Source: Treponema sp. (GTDB lineage Bacteria > Spirochaetota > Spirochaetia > Treponematales > Treponemataceae). Taken from it: a DNA stretch of 64,000 nt. Numbering within the stretch: position 1 is the first letter of the stretch; each line of letters begins with the position of its first letter. The notes below the pieces were generated by a model. The model was not told the origin of the DNA. It made no database searches and saw nothing but the letters and a program-made list of their open reading frames with translations. The stretch lies in assembly GCA_002749205.1 (NCBI GenBank), contig PDOP01000043.1, forward strand, positions 19,075 through 83,074, read 5' to 3'. Below are positions 37,736 through 47,599 of this stretch, piece by piece. The position numbers and the translations under genes are program-made.

Positions 37736-39570
37736 TAGTTATATTTCCTCCAGCTCATTCTTATTTTCTTCAAGCCGAGCGTTTGTGTACCAAAATCAAA
37801 AATAAGTCTTGAAACAAACAAGGCAGTAAATACAGATGAAACAACACCTATAGATAAACTGTATGCAAATCCCTTAATTGGACCTGAGCCCAAGACCGAC
37901 AAGAATACTGCCGCAATAAATGTTGTAACATTGGAGTCCATAATCGCCCAAAAGGCTTGGTCAAAGCCGGCTTCAATTGCCGCAGCTCTCGATTTGCCTA
38001 ATTTCAACTCTTCTTTAATTCTTTCAAATATAACGACATTTGCATCAACTGCCATACCGATAGTCAAAATCATACCGGCGATACTTGGTAAACTCAATGT
38101 CATATTAAAGGCTGAAAGAACACTGAACATTATGTATAAGTTTAAAACCTGTGCAATACAAGCATTTATACCTGCCTCCAAATAGTAAACCAGCATAAAT
38201 ACCAAAACAGCAATCAAGCCCCAAAACAAAGCCATAACACCTTGATCTATTGCCTGTTTTCCCATAGTCGCACCAACACTTTGCTGGCTTTCCAAACTCA
38301 ATGGAACATTCAACCATGCAGACCTCAAAACAGTTTTAAGGTTTTCTGCTTCCTTGGCGGAAAACCCGCTAATAGAGCCGCTTGCACCAATCTCTGTATT
38401 TATGACAGGGGCAGACTTAACTTTATTGTCGGAAACGATAGCTAACCTCTTTCCCGTGTTTTCTCGGGTCAATTTCCTGAAAATTTCGGCACCTTCCGAA
38501 TCAAGTGAAAACAGAACAAGCGGCTCGCCTGTAGTAGGGTCAGTAACGGTTCTTACCTCGGTAAGGTATCTGCCCTCCAATCCGGGTTTTTTCTTTATTA
38601 CCAAAAAAGGCTCGTCTTCGTTTCTTTCATCAACACCGTAAGCATCTTTTTTATAAACACCCAAAAGCATTGTATCTTCAGGGATAATAGAAGGATCGAG
38701 CAAATTATAATTGGCATCAAATGTTTTACCGGGGTTAGCCGCATAATATGAGCGGAATGTTTTAGTTGCTTCATTATCAACTATGTGAAAAGCCAAAAGA
38801 CCGCGACCCATAATGATTGAGTTAATTTGGTCGGTATCAGTAGCACCGGGCAACTCCACATAAATTCTGTCTTCGCCCTGTTGTCTTATAATAGGCTCCG
38901 ATAAACCGAACTTGTCGATTCTGCCCCGCAATGTTTCAATTGCCAAACTCATGGCATCTTTTTTTGCCTGAGCTACATCGATATTCTTTTTATCATCGAC
39001 AGTTTTGGCTTTATCGTCTTTAGACTCTTTTGACTTACCGTCATCAGCAACCGACTCGCTTTTTTTAACGGCAGTAATCGAATCCAAATCAGCTTTAATA
39101 ATCAAACTCATACCGCCGGATAAATCCAAGCCCAGCTTTACTGCCCCTGCCTGATGACTTTTGGTTTTTAAAATTGATTCTCTGTAATAATCTTCCAAAA
39201 GAGGTCGCAACTCATCTCGAACCTGTTGCTCTGAGCCGGCGGGGAATGATGCAACCAAATCAATCGCCGTCCATGATTCAGGCATTGATTTGTTCATTTT
39301 TTTTCTGTTTTGTTTTGCCTTTTTAATCACGGCACTGTACTTTTGCTCATCTACCGAATCAGTCGAACCGGCCTTTGCCGCATCAATCAACTCGTTGACA
39401 TCGTCTTGAGCCATGTTAATTGCATAATCCCTGATTTTTTCTCTTGAGCCGAAAGCCAAAGAAGAATCTTTTTTGTCCGTTAAAAAATACCATCTTACAG
39501 TCGGGTATAAGAACATAAAACACATACCCAAAACCGCTATAATGACAAACAGTCTACTAGTTTTTCTCAT
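37735..39570 (-). CDS. secD: Protein translocase subunit SecD
   Basis: LGLDLSGGMSLIIKADLD, ETLRGRIDKFGLSEPIIRQQGEDRIYVELPGATD, LTIGMAVDANVVIFERIKEEL. Confidence 0.95.
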   Translation of the reverse strand: MRKTSRLFVIIAVLGMCFMFLYPTVRWYFLTDKKDSSLAFGSREKIRDYAINMAQDDVNELIDAAKAGSTDSVDEQKYSAVIKKAKQNRKKMNKSMPESWTAIDLVASFPAGSEQQVRDELRPLLEDYYRESILKTKSHQAGAVKLGLDLSGGMSLIIKADLDSITAVKKSESVADDGKSKESKDDKAKTVDDKKNIDVAQAKKDAMSLAIETLRGRIDKFGLSEPIIRQQGEDRIYVELPGATDTDQINSIIMGRGLLAFHIVDNEATKTFRSYYAANPGKTFDANYNLLDPSIIPEDTMLLGVYKKDAYGVDERNEDEPFLVIKKKPGLEGRYLTEVRTVTDPTTGEPLVLFSLDSEGAEIFRKLTRENTGKRLAIVSDNKVKSAPVINTEIGASGSISGFSAKEAENLKTVLRSAWLNVPLSLESQQSVGATMGKQAIDQGVMALFWGLIAVLVFMLVYYLEAGINACIAQVLNLYIMFSVLSAFNMTLSLPSIAGMILTIGMAVDANVVIFERIKEELKLGKSRAAAIEAGFDQAFWAIMDSNVTTFIAAVFLSVLGSGPIKGFAYSLSIGVVSSVFTALFVSRLIFDFGTQTLGLKKIRMSWRKYN

Positions 39571-39681
39571 ATAATAAAAATCTCCAACACAGAATAATCA
39601 TATTATTGAGGAGCTTGCCAAAGTGATTTACTTAAATACAGTCGAAGTAAACTAAACCTTTGCAAGCGACTCAGTTTTGAA

Positions 39682-40023
39682 TTAACTTTTAGCTTTTTCT
39701 TCAGAAGTGGTGTTTGTTGTCGTATTTTTTGGATTGACAACCGAACCAATAGCAGAGCGGTTAATTTCAATTTTGCAATTATCATCAACTTTGATGATAA
39801 TCGACTTTTCTTTCAATGAACTGATAACACCGTGAATACCGCCAATTGTAATAATCTTGTCGCCTTTTTTGGCTTCGGAGATCATCTGTTGCATTCTTTT
39901 TTGCTCTTTCTTTTGAGGTCGAATCAACAAAAAATAAAAAATAGCAAAAAGGGCTGCCATTGTAACAAGCATGGATATACTGCCAAAACCGCTTGCACCC
40001 TGTAATAATGAAATAAAACTCAT
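39682..40023 (-). CDS. yajC: Preprotein translocase subunit YajC
   Basis: FYFLLIRPQKKEQKRMQQMISEAKKGDKIITIGGIHGVI. Confidence 0.93.
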   Translation of the reverse strand: MSFISLLQGASGFGSISMLVTMAALFAIFYFLLIRPQKKEQKRMQQMISEAKKGDKIITIGGIHGVISSLKEKSIIIKVDDNCKIEINRSAIGSVVNPKNTTTNTTSEEKAKS

Positions 40024-40125
40024 AAATATATCCTTAAAAATAAAATAATACTAAACAAACTATCATTAAATTCTTTTTAAGTCAAGAGGGATGATTAAAA
40101 AAAAGTTAAAGCAATTTTAAAAGCA

Positions 40126-40153
40126 CAAAAAAAAGCAGGACTAACACCCTGCT
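40126..40153 (-). terminator. rpsU terminator
   Basis: On the minus strand AGCAGG GTGTTAGT CCTGCT TTTTTTT. Confidence 0.75.
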
Positions 40154-40185
40154 CTTTCAACATTAAACTATCCAAGTTTAAAATC

Positions 40186-40389
40186 TTAATAATTTCTATT
40201 GGATTTTCTGCTTTTTTTCATAAGCTTTCGGCGGAGAGCTTTTTGCTTACGATTTTTGATAGTCGAAGGCTTTTCGTAATATTCACGCTTTTTCCACTCT
40301 CGAATTATACCCTCTTTTTCAACTTGACGCTTAAAGCGTTTCAACGCTTTTTCTAAATTTTCAGTATCGTCAACTAAAACATGTGCCAT
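40186..40389 (-). CDS. rpsU: 30S ribosomal protein S21
   Basis: [48 protein letters not shown] ggaggtga. Confidence 0.95.
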   Translation of the reverse strand: MAHVLVDDTENLEKALKRFKRQVEKEGIIREWKKREYYEKPSTIKNRKQKALRRKLMKKSRKSNRNY

Positions 40390-40488
40390 TCTTACATCAC
40401 CTCCCCTCGGCTTAGGATAATCGACACTATACCATATTTTAAAAAAAAATGCAAGTAGCTCAAGTAGCTTAATGATAATATGTTTAAA

Positions 40489-40640
40489 GCAACCCTCGCC
40501 GGACTTAAATCTTTCTTCCTTATATGATGATTATAATCGTTGTCTAAGTATAGCCAACTTTTCTTAAATTTTAATCGGAAGAAAGGATATCGTCCGGCTC
40601 AAAATCAGGTTAAACGATTTATTGGGCAATAAAGGGATTT
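40489..40640 (+). repeat. Structured element S1 copy 8 (subtype A)
   Basis: P1 GCCGGAC 40498-40504 / GTCCGGC 40592-40598; P2 CTTTCTTCC 40511-40519 / GGAAGAAAG 40577-40585; P3 TTGTCTA 40540-40546 / TAGCCAA 40551-40557. Confidence 0.9.
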
Positions 40641-40652
40641 CTTTTGATAACC

Positions 40653-40841
40653 ACGACCTGCGTTAGCGATTGTAGGAACGTCTGCCGTGTTTTTTAAAAA
40701 CACGGCAGACGGATCCATTTTGCACAATAATTTATTGTGCAAAATTAGCCGAAGCGATAGCGGAGTTCCGAAATGAGCGGCGGTTTGATTTAAGAAAAAC
40801 TTTTATTTTTTTAATCTCAAACCGCAACGCCCAAATGAATT
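40653..40841 (+). repeat. Intergenic structured repeat S3 copy 1 (multi-hairpin junction)
   Basis: GGAAC 40675-40679 / GTTCC 40765-40769 enclosing a 15-bp hairpin 40680-40694/40696-40710 and ATTTTGCACAATAA 40717-40730 / 40732-40745; then TTAGCCGAAGCGATAGCGGAG...AATGAGCG. Confidence 0.8.
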
Positions 40842-40861
40842 ATTTTCATTCAATAAGTCGT

Positions 40862-43159
40862 TTATTGGCTTTGCATCAAATTTCCAACGGTTGTAATTTC
40901 ATAACCTTCTTCAAGCAATGCGATTATCAAAAGCTCAAGCGAAGTATAAAGATAGTCCGCACGCGGAGCACCTGTCTTGCCTATGTAAATCGGTATAATG
41001 GAACCGTTTTTAACAGTGTCAAGTATGTCGGCTATTATTTCCAAAGAGGGCTTATATAATTTCGGATGTGAATTATTATTCTCACTCGTTATCCAGTCGG
41101 GTACTTGAATATCGGGGACTATAAAAGTATAACCGGCCCAACGCCCCGCTTCAAGTATTGTCGGCGATAAAATATAAAAAGGGCTGTGCCAAATCAAAGA
41201 CAACTCATATCCGGTTGCGTTGTAAAAGTTATCTTCGTTTCTTGCCAAACCGGCTCTGATAAAATTCCCGTCAATTCGGTAATTACTGTCGCTGAAATTC
41301 CATGTTGAAAAAAACATCGAGCCGCATTGATGAGATGCCGCTGGTATTTCAGAAATCAGTTTCGGATTCGCTCCAATTGCTTCGCCATTTATAAAGAATG
41401 TAGCTTTAATGTTGTATTTATCCAGAATGTAAAGCACTTGTGCAAGTCCTTCCGTAGTTTGCATTACATCGAATACAAGGGCGATTTTATTATTAAGCCT
41501 GTTACCGTTGGAAAACACACCTTTTTGCTGTTGTATTGTTTTTGAAAAATCTGTTTTTTTGGTCGGAGCTTTTATGTTTTCCGAAATCAGGCTTACGGTA
41601 CTGTTTTCGTTTAAGGAGCGAACAAAAATCATATTCTTAAAATCACCGAAACCTGAATCTACATATACCCTGTAATTTAGGCTTCGGCTGTTTTTTTTAT
41701 TTAGTTTTTTTTCATTGTCATCCGCAAGTATCCATTTTTTATCGCCGGCATATTTTATAATTTTAGAGACATTAGTTTTCATTCCGGTTGCATCCTCTAC
41801 AGAAGCTGCCAAAACTGTTTTACCTGTTTTATCCCATGAAAAATCTTCTACTTCAGATAAAGTGATTATATCTACTGAGTTAGTCTTTGTATTAACTTTT
41901 AAAACCGCATTATCGGTTCCTGCAAAAAAAATATTGTCATTACCCCAACACGAAGAGATTATATTTTTTGTATGAACAACAGTAGCCGTTTTTTCTGTCC
42001 CGATATCATAAATCTCAAGACCTCTATTGGTTTTTACGGCTATATGGGTTCCGGCCGGATTGGCACTTAAAATTTCCGCCTTGTTTAACTCTTCAAGTTT
42101 TTTAAAATTGTCTTTGCCCAATGTCCAAGTTTGAAAAGTTTTTTTTCCCGATTCAATTCCCGAAACAGATATAATCGGAATTTCTTTTTTCCAAAACACA
42201 TCAACAAACGCCGTTGTTTCAGGCAAAAGCAAATACGGAATAATATTATTTCCTGCTGCAAATTTTAACGAATTAGAATCAGCTTTTAAAAGATAAACAT
42301 GTCTTTTATTACGTACAAAAAGAATTGATTTTCCGGTTTCCGAAATAAACAAATCATCGTCTGCAGGATTTACAGCAAAAGGTAAATTACCGATTGATTG
42401 TCCGATACTGACCAATGAGTTATACAACACCCGGGTAAGTATCTCCGTAGAGCTTATCCTGTAAACAGATGAGCCTGAAACAAACAAAAAATCACCCGAC
42501 TTAAGCCATTTAATTGCAGAAATATTTCCCTCGCCCAATTTACACAGTGGCTTGGTTTTAGTTTGTGAAAGCCACGAAGGACGGGCAAAATATAAAATTG
42601 AATTTACCTCATAAATAAATGCAGAAGAATCCGCAGCCCATAAAACCGGCTTTGCATTTAAGGGAACATTTTCAGAAAGTGTAAATTGTTTATTAATTTT
42701 TGTATCGTATAAAACCAACTTACCCAACACGCCGGATTTAGCTTCAACAAAACTTACCCAACGAGAATTAGGGCTTGTTTGCATTCGCATAAACATTCGC
42801 GAATTGGATTTTGCCTTTAAGTCAAAATTTGAAAACACGCTGTCTTTAATTACTCTGCCTGTATTCACATCAACAGTTAAAAGCCCGAAGCGGTTCATAA
42901 TTTGAAGAATTGCCCCGTTATCAAAAGATTCTACCGCTTCGGGAAAAAAAGTCAATTGTTCAAATCCGGCGGAATTATGATTTTTCAAAAACAGAGTATC
43001 AAACTCTTTACCGTTATAAGTTTCAGATTTTACGACAAAAAGCAAGTCTCCGTTATCGTTCATATCAAAATCAGTAAAAGTGATTTGTGAAAAAGCATTT
43101 GAAACCGACAACGAAAATAAAATACTAACTATGCAAAAAATCCTAACGATATTTTTCAA
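40862..43159 (-). CDS. Polysaccharide deacetylase-like protein with beta-propeller-like N-terminal region
   Basis: KIALVFDVMQTTEGLAQVLYILDKYNIKATFFINGEAIGANPKLISEI (NodB-like); signal peptide; TTG start with SD aaggagag. Confidence 0.75.
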   Translation of the reverse strand: MKNIVRIFCIVSILFSLSVSNAFSQITFTDFDMNDNGDLLFVVKSETYNGKEFDTLFLKNHNSAGFEQLTFFPEAVESFDNGAILQIMNRFGLLTVDVNTGRVIKDSVFSNFDLKAKSNSRMFMRMQTSPNSRWVSFVEAKSGVLGKLVLYDTKINKQFTLSENVPLNAKPVLWAADSSAFIYEVNSILYFARPSWLSQTKTKPLCKLGEGNISAIKWLKSGDFLFVSGSSVYRISSTEILTRVLYNSLVSIGQSIGNLPFAVNPADDDLFISETGKSILFVRNKRHVYLLKADSNSLKFAAGNNIIPYLLLPETTAFVDVFWKKEIPIISVSGIESGKKTFQTWTLGKDNFKKLEELNKAEILSANPAGTHIAVKTNRGLEIYDIGTEKTATVVHTKNIISSCWGNDNIFFAGTDNAVLKVNTKTNSVDIITLSEVEDFSWDKTGKTVLAASVEDATGMKTNVSKIIKYAGDKKWILADDNEKKLNKKNSRSLNYRVYVDSGFGDFKNMIFVRSLNENSTVSLISENIKAPTKKTDFSKTIQQQKGVFSNGNRLNNKIALVFDVMQTTEGLAQVLYILDKYNIKATFFINGEAIGANPKLISEIPAASHQCGSMFFSTWNFSDSNYRIDGNFIRAGLARNEDNFYNATGYELSLIWHSPFYILSPTILEAGRWAGYTFIVPDIQVPDWITSENNNSHPKLYKPSLEIIADILDTVKNGSIIPIYIGKTGAPRADYLYTSLELLIIALLEEGYEITTVGNLMQSQ

Positions 43160-43174
43160 TTACAACGCTCTCCT

Positions 43175-43408
43175 TCAGTCAGCAAAATCATCTAAAAATA
43201 TATCCAAATCAGTTTCCAGTTGTAAAAGATCTTTTTCAATTTTGAGAATTTTCTTATTTACAATACCACTTTGAATTTCATGCAGCTTATCAAAAACCGT
43301 ATCAACCTGCTCAAAATCAAGCTCCTGAACTTCAGACTGTCTAAAACTGTCTTCTACCCTGCCGCCCCCAAAAGAGTCAAAAAGTTTAATTATATCTTCA
43401 CTGTTCAT
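43175..43408 (-). CDS. Hypothetical protein
   Basis: 77-aa acidic ORF, operonic spacing. Confidence 0.5.
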   Translation of the reverse strand: MNSEDIIKLFDSFGGGRVEDSFRQSEVQELDFEQVDTVFDKLHEIQSGIVNKKILKIEKDLLQLETDLDIFLDDFAD

Positions 43409-43420
43409 CTTTCCCTCAAC

Positions 43421-44011
43421 TTAACTTAAAAGACCTTTCACTGTTTTCCAAAATTCATCGGAAGCAATTTCTCCGTTTATAAAATCCTTAATTGCTTTTT
43501 GCAATTTTACGGGAAACCTCTCCCAATACTTGGCAGACCAATCACCCATTGCGTCTCTAAGCCCTTTATTTTCGGCATCTGACATTTTGCCTATACCGTA
43601 ACTTACAAACTGATGAGTCATATCAAGCATCACGGATTTTGGTATCCCGTTTATCTTATCACCTTTAGTTATCGGCTTAACATCACCATTATATGAGATA
43701 TCTTCGGGTATCCATGAATTAAGCAACGCTTCTGCCTGCTCACTTGAAAGATTTGGCGCTTCCTTTGCAATTAAATCCGCCGAAAATTTGCGTATCGTAT
43801 CTGTCATGGTCGACACACTTGCCATAATCGTCTTATTTATATTTTCCGCCATCTGTTTTCCGGCTTCCTCTCCGTTTAACATCAAACCGTTAGAAAGCCT
43901 ATTTTTTCGTTTTTCAACAGCAGCTTCAAAAACATCAATTTCCCGTGCAGTAGAGCTGTTTAAAATATACTCAAGACTGGCTTCAAAAGCGCTTTTATTT
44001 TCCATAAACAA
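43421..44011 (-). CDS. Hypothetical protein
   Basis: 196-aa ORF, no recognised motif. Confidence 0.55.
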   Translation of the reverse strand: MFMENKSAFEASLEYILNSSTAREIDVFEAAVEKRKNRLSNGLMLNGEEAGKQMAENINKTIMASVSTMTDTIRKFSADLIAKEAPNLSSEQAEALLNSWIPEDISYNGDVKPITKGDKINGIPKSVMLDMTHQFVSYGIGKMSDAENKGLRDAMGDWSAKYWERFPVKLQKAIKDFINGEIASDEFWKTVKGLLS

Positions 44012-44070
44012 ATTATAACCATTTTTTTCAATTTTGAAAAGAGTAAAAAGCCGGCATTTTATCTATTTTA

Positions 44071-44320
44071 TCGCAAGCCTTTGAATTGAGCCTGTTTACA
44101 CAGGCTTCAATTCAAAGGCTTTTGCTCTCAACCAGCGTCTGACTTAAATCTTTGTTCCTTTAACTGCTTGAAATAATCAAAGTCTCGATAGATACTTTTA
44201 GTCTCAATAATCGAGCCTTCTTTTCTGATTGATAACAAGCGGAACAAAGGATACCGTCAGACTTAAAATCAGTGCAAGCGTAATGTTTATCACGCCGGTT
44301 TTCTGCATAAAACCACGCCA
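44071..44320 (+). repeat. Structured element S1 copy 9 (subtype A)
   Basis: P1 GTCTGAC 44137-44143 / GTCAGAC 44256-44262; P2 CTTTGTTCC 44150-44158 / GGAACAAAG 44241-44249; P3 AAGTCTCGA 44180-44188 / TCGAGCCTT 44211-44219; adjacent hairpin 44076-44094 / 44101-44120. Confidence 0.9.
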
Positions 44321-44341
44321 AATTGACAGCGACAGTTTTGA

Positions 44342-44665
44342 TTAATCCGGTAACTTTTTTTCATAAGATTCAACTATTTCTTTTATTTCTAAAATCATTT
44401 TTTGGTGGCTATCTGCAAGATTTCTGGCAGTGTTATCATCTAAATACATTGGCAAAAAAAGCTCATGAGGTTGAGATTGAAGAGCTTCGGAAATCTTTCT
44501 CAATGATTCTGCAGATACCCATTTTTGTTCATTTTCTATACTGTTGATAAAAGTAACAGAAAGTTTGGATTTCAGAGACAGGTCAAGTTGTGACATTTTT
44601 CTTAATTTGCGAAGTCGCTTTATATTAAAACTAAGCAAGGCTGCACAAGAATTTTTTTTGTCCAT
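44342..44665 (-). CDS. XRE-family HTH regulator
   Basis: NIKRLRKLRKMSQLDLSLKSKLSVTFINSIENEQKWVSAESLRKISEALQSQPHELF. Confidence 0.85.
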   Translation of the reverse strand: MDKKNSCAALLSFNIKRLRKLRKMSQLDLSLKSKLSVTFINSIENEQKWVSAESLRKISEALQSQPHELFLPMYLDDNTARNLADSHQKMILEIKEIVESYEKKLPD

Positions 44666-44679
44666 AGATGCTCTAATTT

Positions 44680-44694
44680 TACCCTAAAAGGGTA
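44680..44694. promoter_or_regulatory. Perfect dyad upstream of the XRE gene (putative operator)
   Basis: TACCCT AAA AGGGTA. Confidence 0.5.
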
Positions 44695-44769
44695 TTTTTT
44701 TGCAAATATCTACCGGATAAAATTATATACCCCAATAGATTATAAACAGGGAATTTTTTGATTAAAAGA

Positions 44770-44884
44770 GCCTCTTGCAAAAGTTTAGTTACTTTTGCTC
44801 CCAAAGAAGCTCATTTCATTGCACTTTTTTGGTACATTTTGCAAGAAATTACAAAACTTGTCTGACGTGTGCAATTTCCTCAAC
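44770..44884 (+). repeat. Intergenic structured repeat S5 copy 2
   Basis: GCAAAAGT 44777-44784 / ACTTTTGC 44791-44798, then AGAAGCTCATTTCATTGC...GAAATTACAAAACTTGTCTGAC...CAATTTCCTCA. Confidence 0.75.
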
Positions 44885-44986
44885 CATAAAAATAACTCTT
44901 TTTATTTAAGTAAAAATAAAATATCACATAAAAATCAATAATAAGCAATTATGCATATTGACGTTTTTTATAATTAGTGATAGAAT

Positions 44987-46663
44987 ATGATAAGTATGGG
45001 TACTTTGGCATATTTAAGTTTTGCTTTTATTATTTTTGACATTGCTGTCGTTATTTATTTACTCGTTTACAGATCTAAAGATTATCTGAACAAGTCGGCG
45101 GGGAGTTTGTTACTTGGCAGTACCTTGGCACTTCTAACGGCATTAATAGTTGTTACTTTAGACTTCTTTATGGATATGCCTGTTTTAATACCTGCCGGTC
45201 TGCTTTTAGGCACAGTTTTAATTTTTGCTTTCACATTAATTTCAAAAAAACAGCATAAAGTCGAGCGAAAAACAGCTGAAGACAAGGAAATAAAAACAGA
45301 AAAAGAAACGGAAGCCCGACTTGAAAAACCTAAAGCCGAAGTAAGAAAAATGAAGCAATTATTGCCACTTGGACAATTATTGTTGCACAACTCTGTATTA
45401 GCTATCCAGAAAGACGAAGATTCAGTAAGGGTAGTATCGGAAGTTGTTGCGGAAACAGTTCAAAAAGAGCTAAACGCAGACGGTGCCGTCATGCTCTCAC
45501 TTGATGCTTTCGATGATGTTCTAAAAGTAACAGGCTACACGGGTTATTTTCCACCGCCTTACACATTGCCGGAAGATGTCCCAATGAAGAAAGAGCGAAT
45601 CATAACTAATTTCAAATACGCCGAATTCCCGCTGAAAGGGAATATTTTTGGAAATGCACTTTCTACCGGAAAAACATGGATAATCAACGAGCCTGAGACC
45701 AATTCATCTGTTGTAACAAACAGTGAAGATGAATTACTGCAACACGGACCTATGGTTTTTGCACCTATTATCTTTGACGAAAAACTTACCGGAATTATAG
45801 GTGTTGCGAGAGCAAAAGGCAAAGAAAAATATACAGGTTTTGATATAGAAATACTCGATATTTTATGCAGCTATGCTGGAACGGTCTTAAACCTTGCAGA
45901 AACATTGAAAGAAACCAGAGAAGCGGTTAATATAAATAACACCAAAAATATCACAGAGCAAATACAAAAAATGCTCTTGCCCAAAAAACTCAAAAAAATG
46001 GGCAATCTTGATATTGGAGTATACTTTACGCAGACTCGCGGTGTTTGCAGTGATTACTATGATGCAATTCAAAACCAAAAAGACAGAATATTTTTAACTG
46101 TTGCGGATATTGCAAGTAAGAGTGTTGAATCTTGTATCATTATGAGTATGATTAGAGCCCTTTTATACCTTATTACAAACACAAGACAGACAACAGATGC
46201 AATCATAGACTGGTTAAACAAAGGGATTACAGGTAAAATTGGAATAGACCACTTTGCGGATATAACTTTCTTGTCGTATTACCCTGAAAAAGGCTATGCA
46301 GAATTCATAACAGCAGGAAACCACTCAATGCTTATTCTCAGAAAAAAAACCAAAAAAGTTGATATTTATGAAAATAAAACAGACCCACTCGGTGTTGACT
46401 CAAGTTCAGTATATAAAAGTACGAAAATTGAAATTAACAAGGGCGATATAGTAGCAATGTATACAGACGGAATTATTGAAGCATTAAACACCGACGGCAA
46501 ACAATACGGTCTAAAAAATCTGGCTCGGGTTTTAGTAAAAAACATTGACAAAGAGCCTAAGGACATTGCAAAAGCAGTAAAAGACAATATAAATAGCTTC
46601 ATGGGCAAGAATCCGGCACATGATGACCAAACAATTTTGATACTAAAACCGGTAAACAGGTAA
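44987..46663 (+). CDS. GAF-domain PP2C/SpoIIE-type serine phosphatase, membrane-anchored
   Basis: TM N-terminus; GAF region; FLTVADIASKSVESCIIMSMIRALL, ITAGNHSMLILRK, IVAMYTDGIIEALNTDGKQYG, HDDQTILILK. Confidence 0.88.
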   Translation: MISMGTLAYLSFAFIIFDIAVVIYLLVYRSKDYLNKSAGSLLLGSTLALLTALIVVTLDFFMDMPVLIPAGLLLGTVLIFAFTLISKKQHKVERKTAEDKEIKTEKETEARLEKPKAEVRKMKQLLPLGQLLLHNSVLAIQKDEDSVRVVSEVVAETVQKELNADGAVMLSLDAFDDVLKVTGYTGYFPPPYTLPEDVPMKKERIITNFKYAEFPLKGNIFGNALSTGKTWIINEPETNSSVVTNSEDELLQHGPMVFAPIIFDEKLTGIIGVARAKGKEKYTGFDIEILDILCSYAGTVLNLAETLKETREAVNINNTKNITEQIQKMLLPKKLKKMGNLDIGVYFTQTRGVCSDYYDAIQNQKDRIFLTVADIASKSVESCIIMSMIRALLYLITNTRQTTDAIIDWLNKGITGKIGIDHFADITFLSYYPEKGYAEFITAGNHSMLILRKKTKKVDIYENKTDPLGVDSSSVYKSTKIEINKGDIVAMYTDGIIEALNTDGKQYGLKNLARVLVKNIDKEPKDIAKAVKDNINSFMGKNPAHDDQTILILKPVNR

Positions 46664-46684
46664 AAACGGTAAAGGAGAACATAT

Positions 46685-47023
46685 ATGGAACTGAAGGCCA
46701 GAAAAAACAAAGACATCTTTATAATTGATGTGTCAGGTGAAATGGATTTGTATAATTCCTACAAATTGAAAGACCTTGTTATGAAGATGGTGGAGCGTCA
46801 GATAAAATGTATGATCATCAACATGGAAGAAGTAGAATACATAGATTCTTCCGGTATTGGTGCATTAATTTTTATTTGCTCCACTATGAAGAAGTCAAAT
46901 CTAAAATTTTTTATAACCAATATACATGGCTCTGTAAAAAAAGTTATAGAATTGACGAAACTAATGAGCTTTTTCCCTATTACAAATAGCTTGGAAGAAG
47001 CCTTACAAAAAATGGAGGATTAG
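46685..47023 (+). CDS. STAS-domain anti-sigma factor antagonist
   Basis: IIDVSGEMDLYNSYKLKDLV...MEEVEYIDSSGIGALIFICSTMKK. Confidence 0.92.
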   Translation: MELKARKNKDIFIIDVSGEMDLYNSYKLKDLVMKMVERQIKCMIINMEEVEYIDSSGIGALIFICSTMKKSNLKFFITNIHGSVKKVIELTKLMSFFPITNSLEEALQKMED

Positions 47024-47024
47024 A

Positions 47025-47582
47025 ATGCCTGAAGAAACTACTGTATTAAAAGAGCTTCGTGTTGATGAAAACAGTCCTTTGTTTGACAAAACAGGAATGC
47101 TGTACAAAGAATTTCCGTCTGACTTTCGACAGATTAGATATTTTACCCTGCTTATCGTTCAATCTGCCCCTCTTGAAATTAAGGGCATAAACTTGCTGGA
47201 ACAGCAAATAAGTGAAGTTATAAAAAATGCCGTAAAGCATGGCAATAAATCAGATGTAAACAAAAAAATAAAAGTTTGGTATGAATTTAGCCCTACCCAT
47301 GCACATTTAATTGTTGAAGATGAGGGCGAAGGCTTTCAGGACATTGAAAAATGGAATGAATTTAACAGAAAGCGCCTTAGCTGTCTGCACGACCAAGATT
47401 TTGTTAATTTGGCAAATTATGTTTCATTCAGAACACAACAAAGTGATGACCATGATGGCGGTAACGCCCTTTTTGCGGCACTTGAATACTGGAACGGCGG
47501 CTTCTTGTTTAACAATAAAAGAAATGCCGTGGCTATGCTTAAAAAACACCCAAAAAAAAGAGCCGGTATTGCTGTTGAATAA
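47025..47582 (+). CDS. HATPase_c anti-sigma/serine-kinase-like protein
   Basis: QQISEVIKNAVKHGNKSDVNKKIKVWYEFSPTHAHLIVEDEGEGF. Confidence 0.85.
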   Translation: MPEETTVLKELRVDENSPLFDKTGMLYKEFPSDFRQIRYFTLLIVQSAPLEIKGINLLEQQISEVIKNAVKHGNKSDVNKKIKVWYEFSPTHAHLIVEDEGEGFQDIEKWNEFNRKRLSCLHDQDFVNLANYVSFRTQQSDDHDGGNALFAALEYWNGGFLFNNKRNAVAMLKKHPKKRAGIAVE

Positions 47583-47599
47583 CAATTAGCATTCCACTT

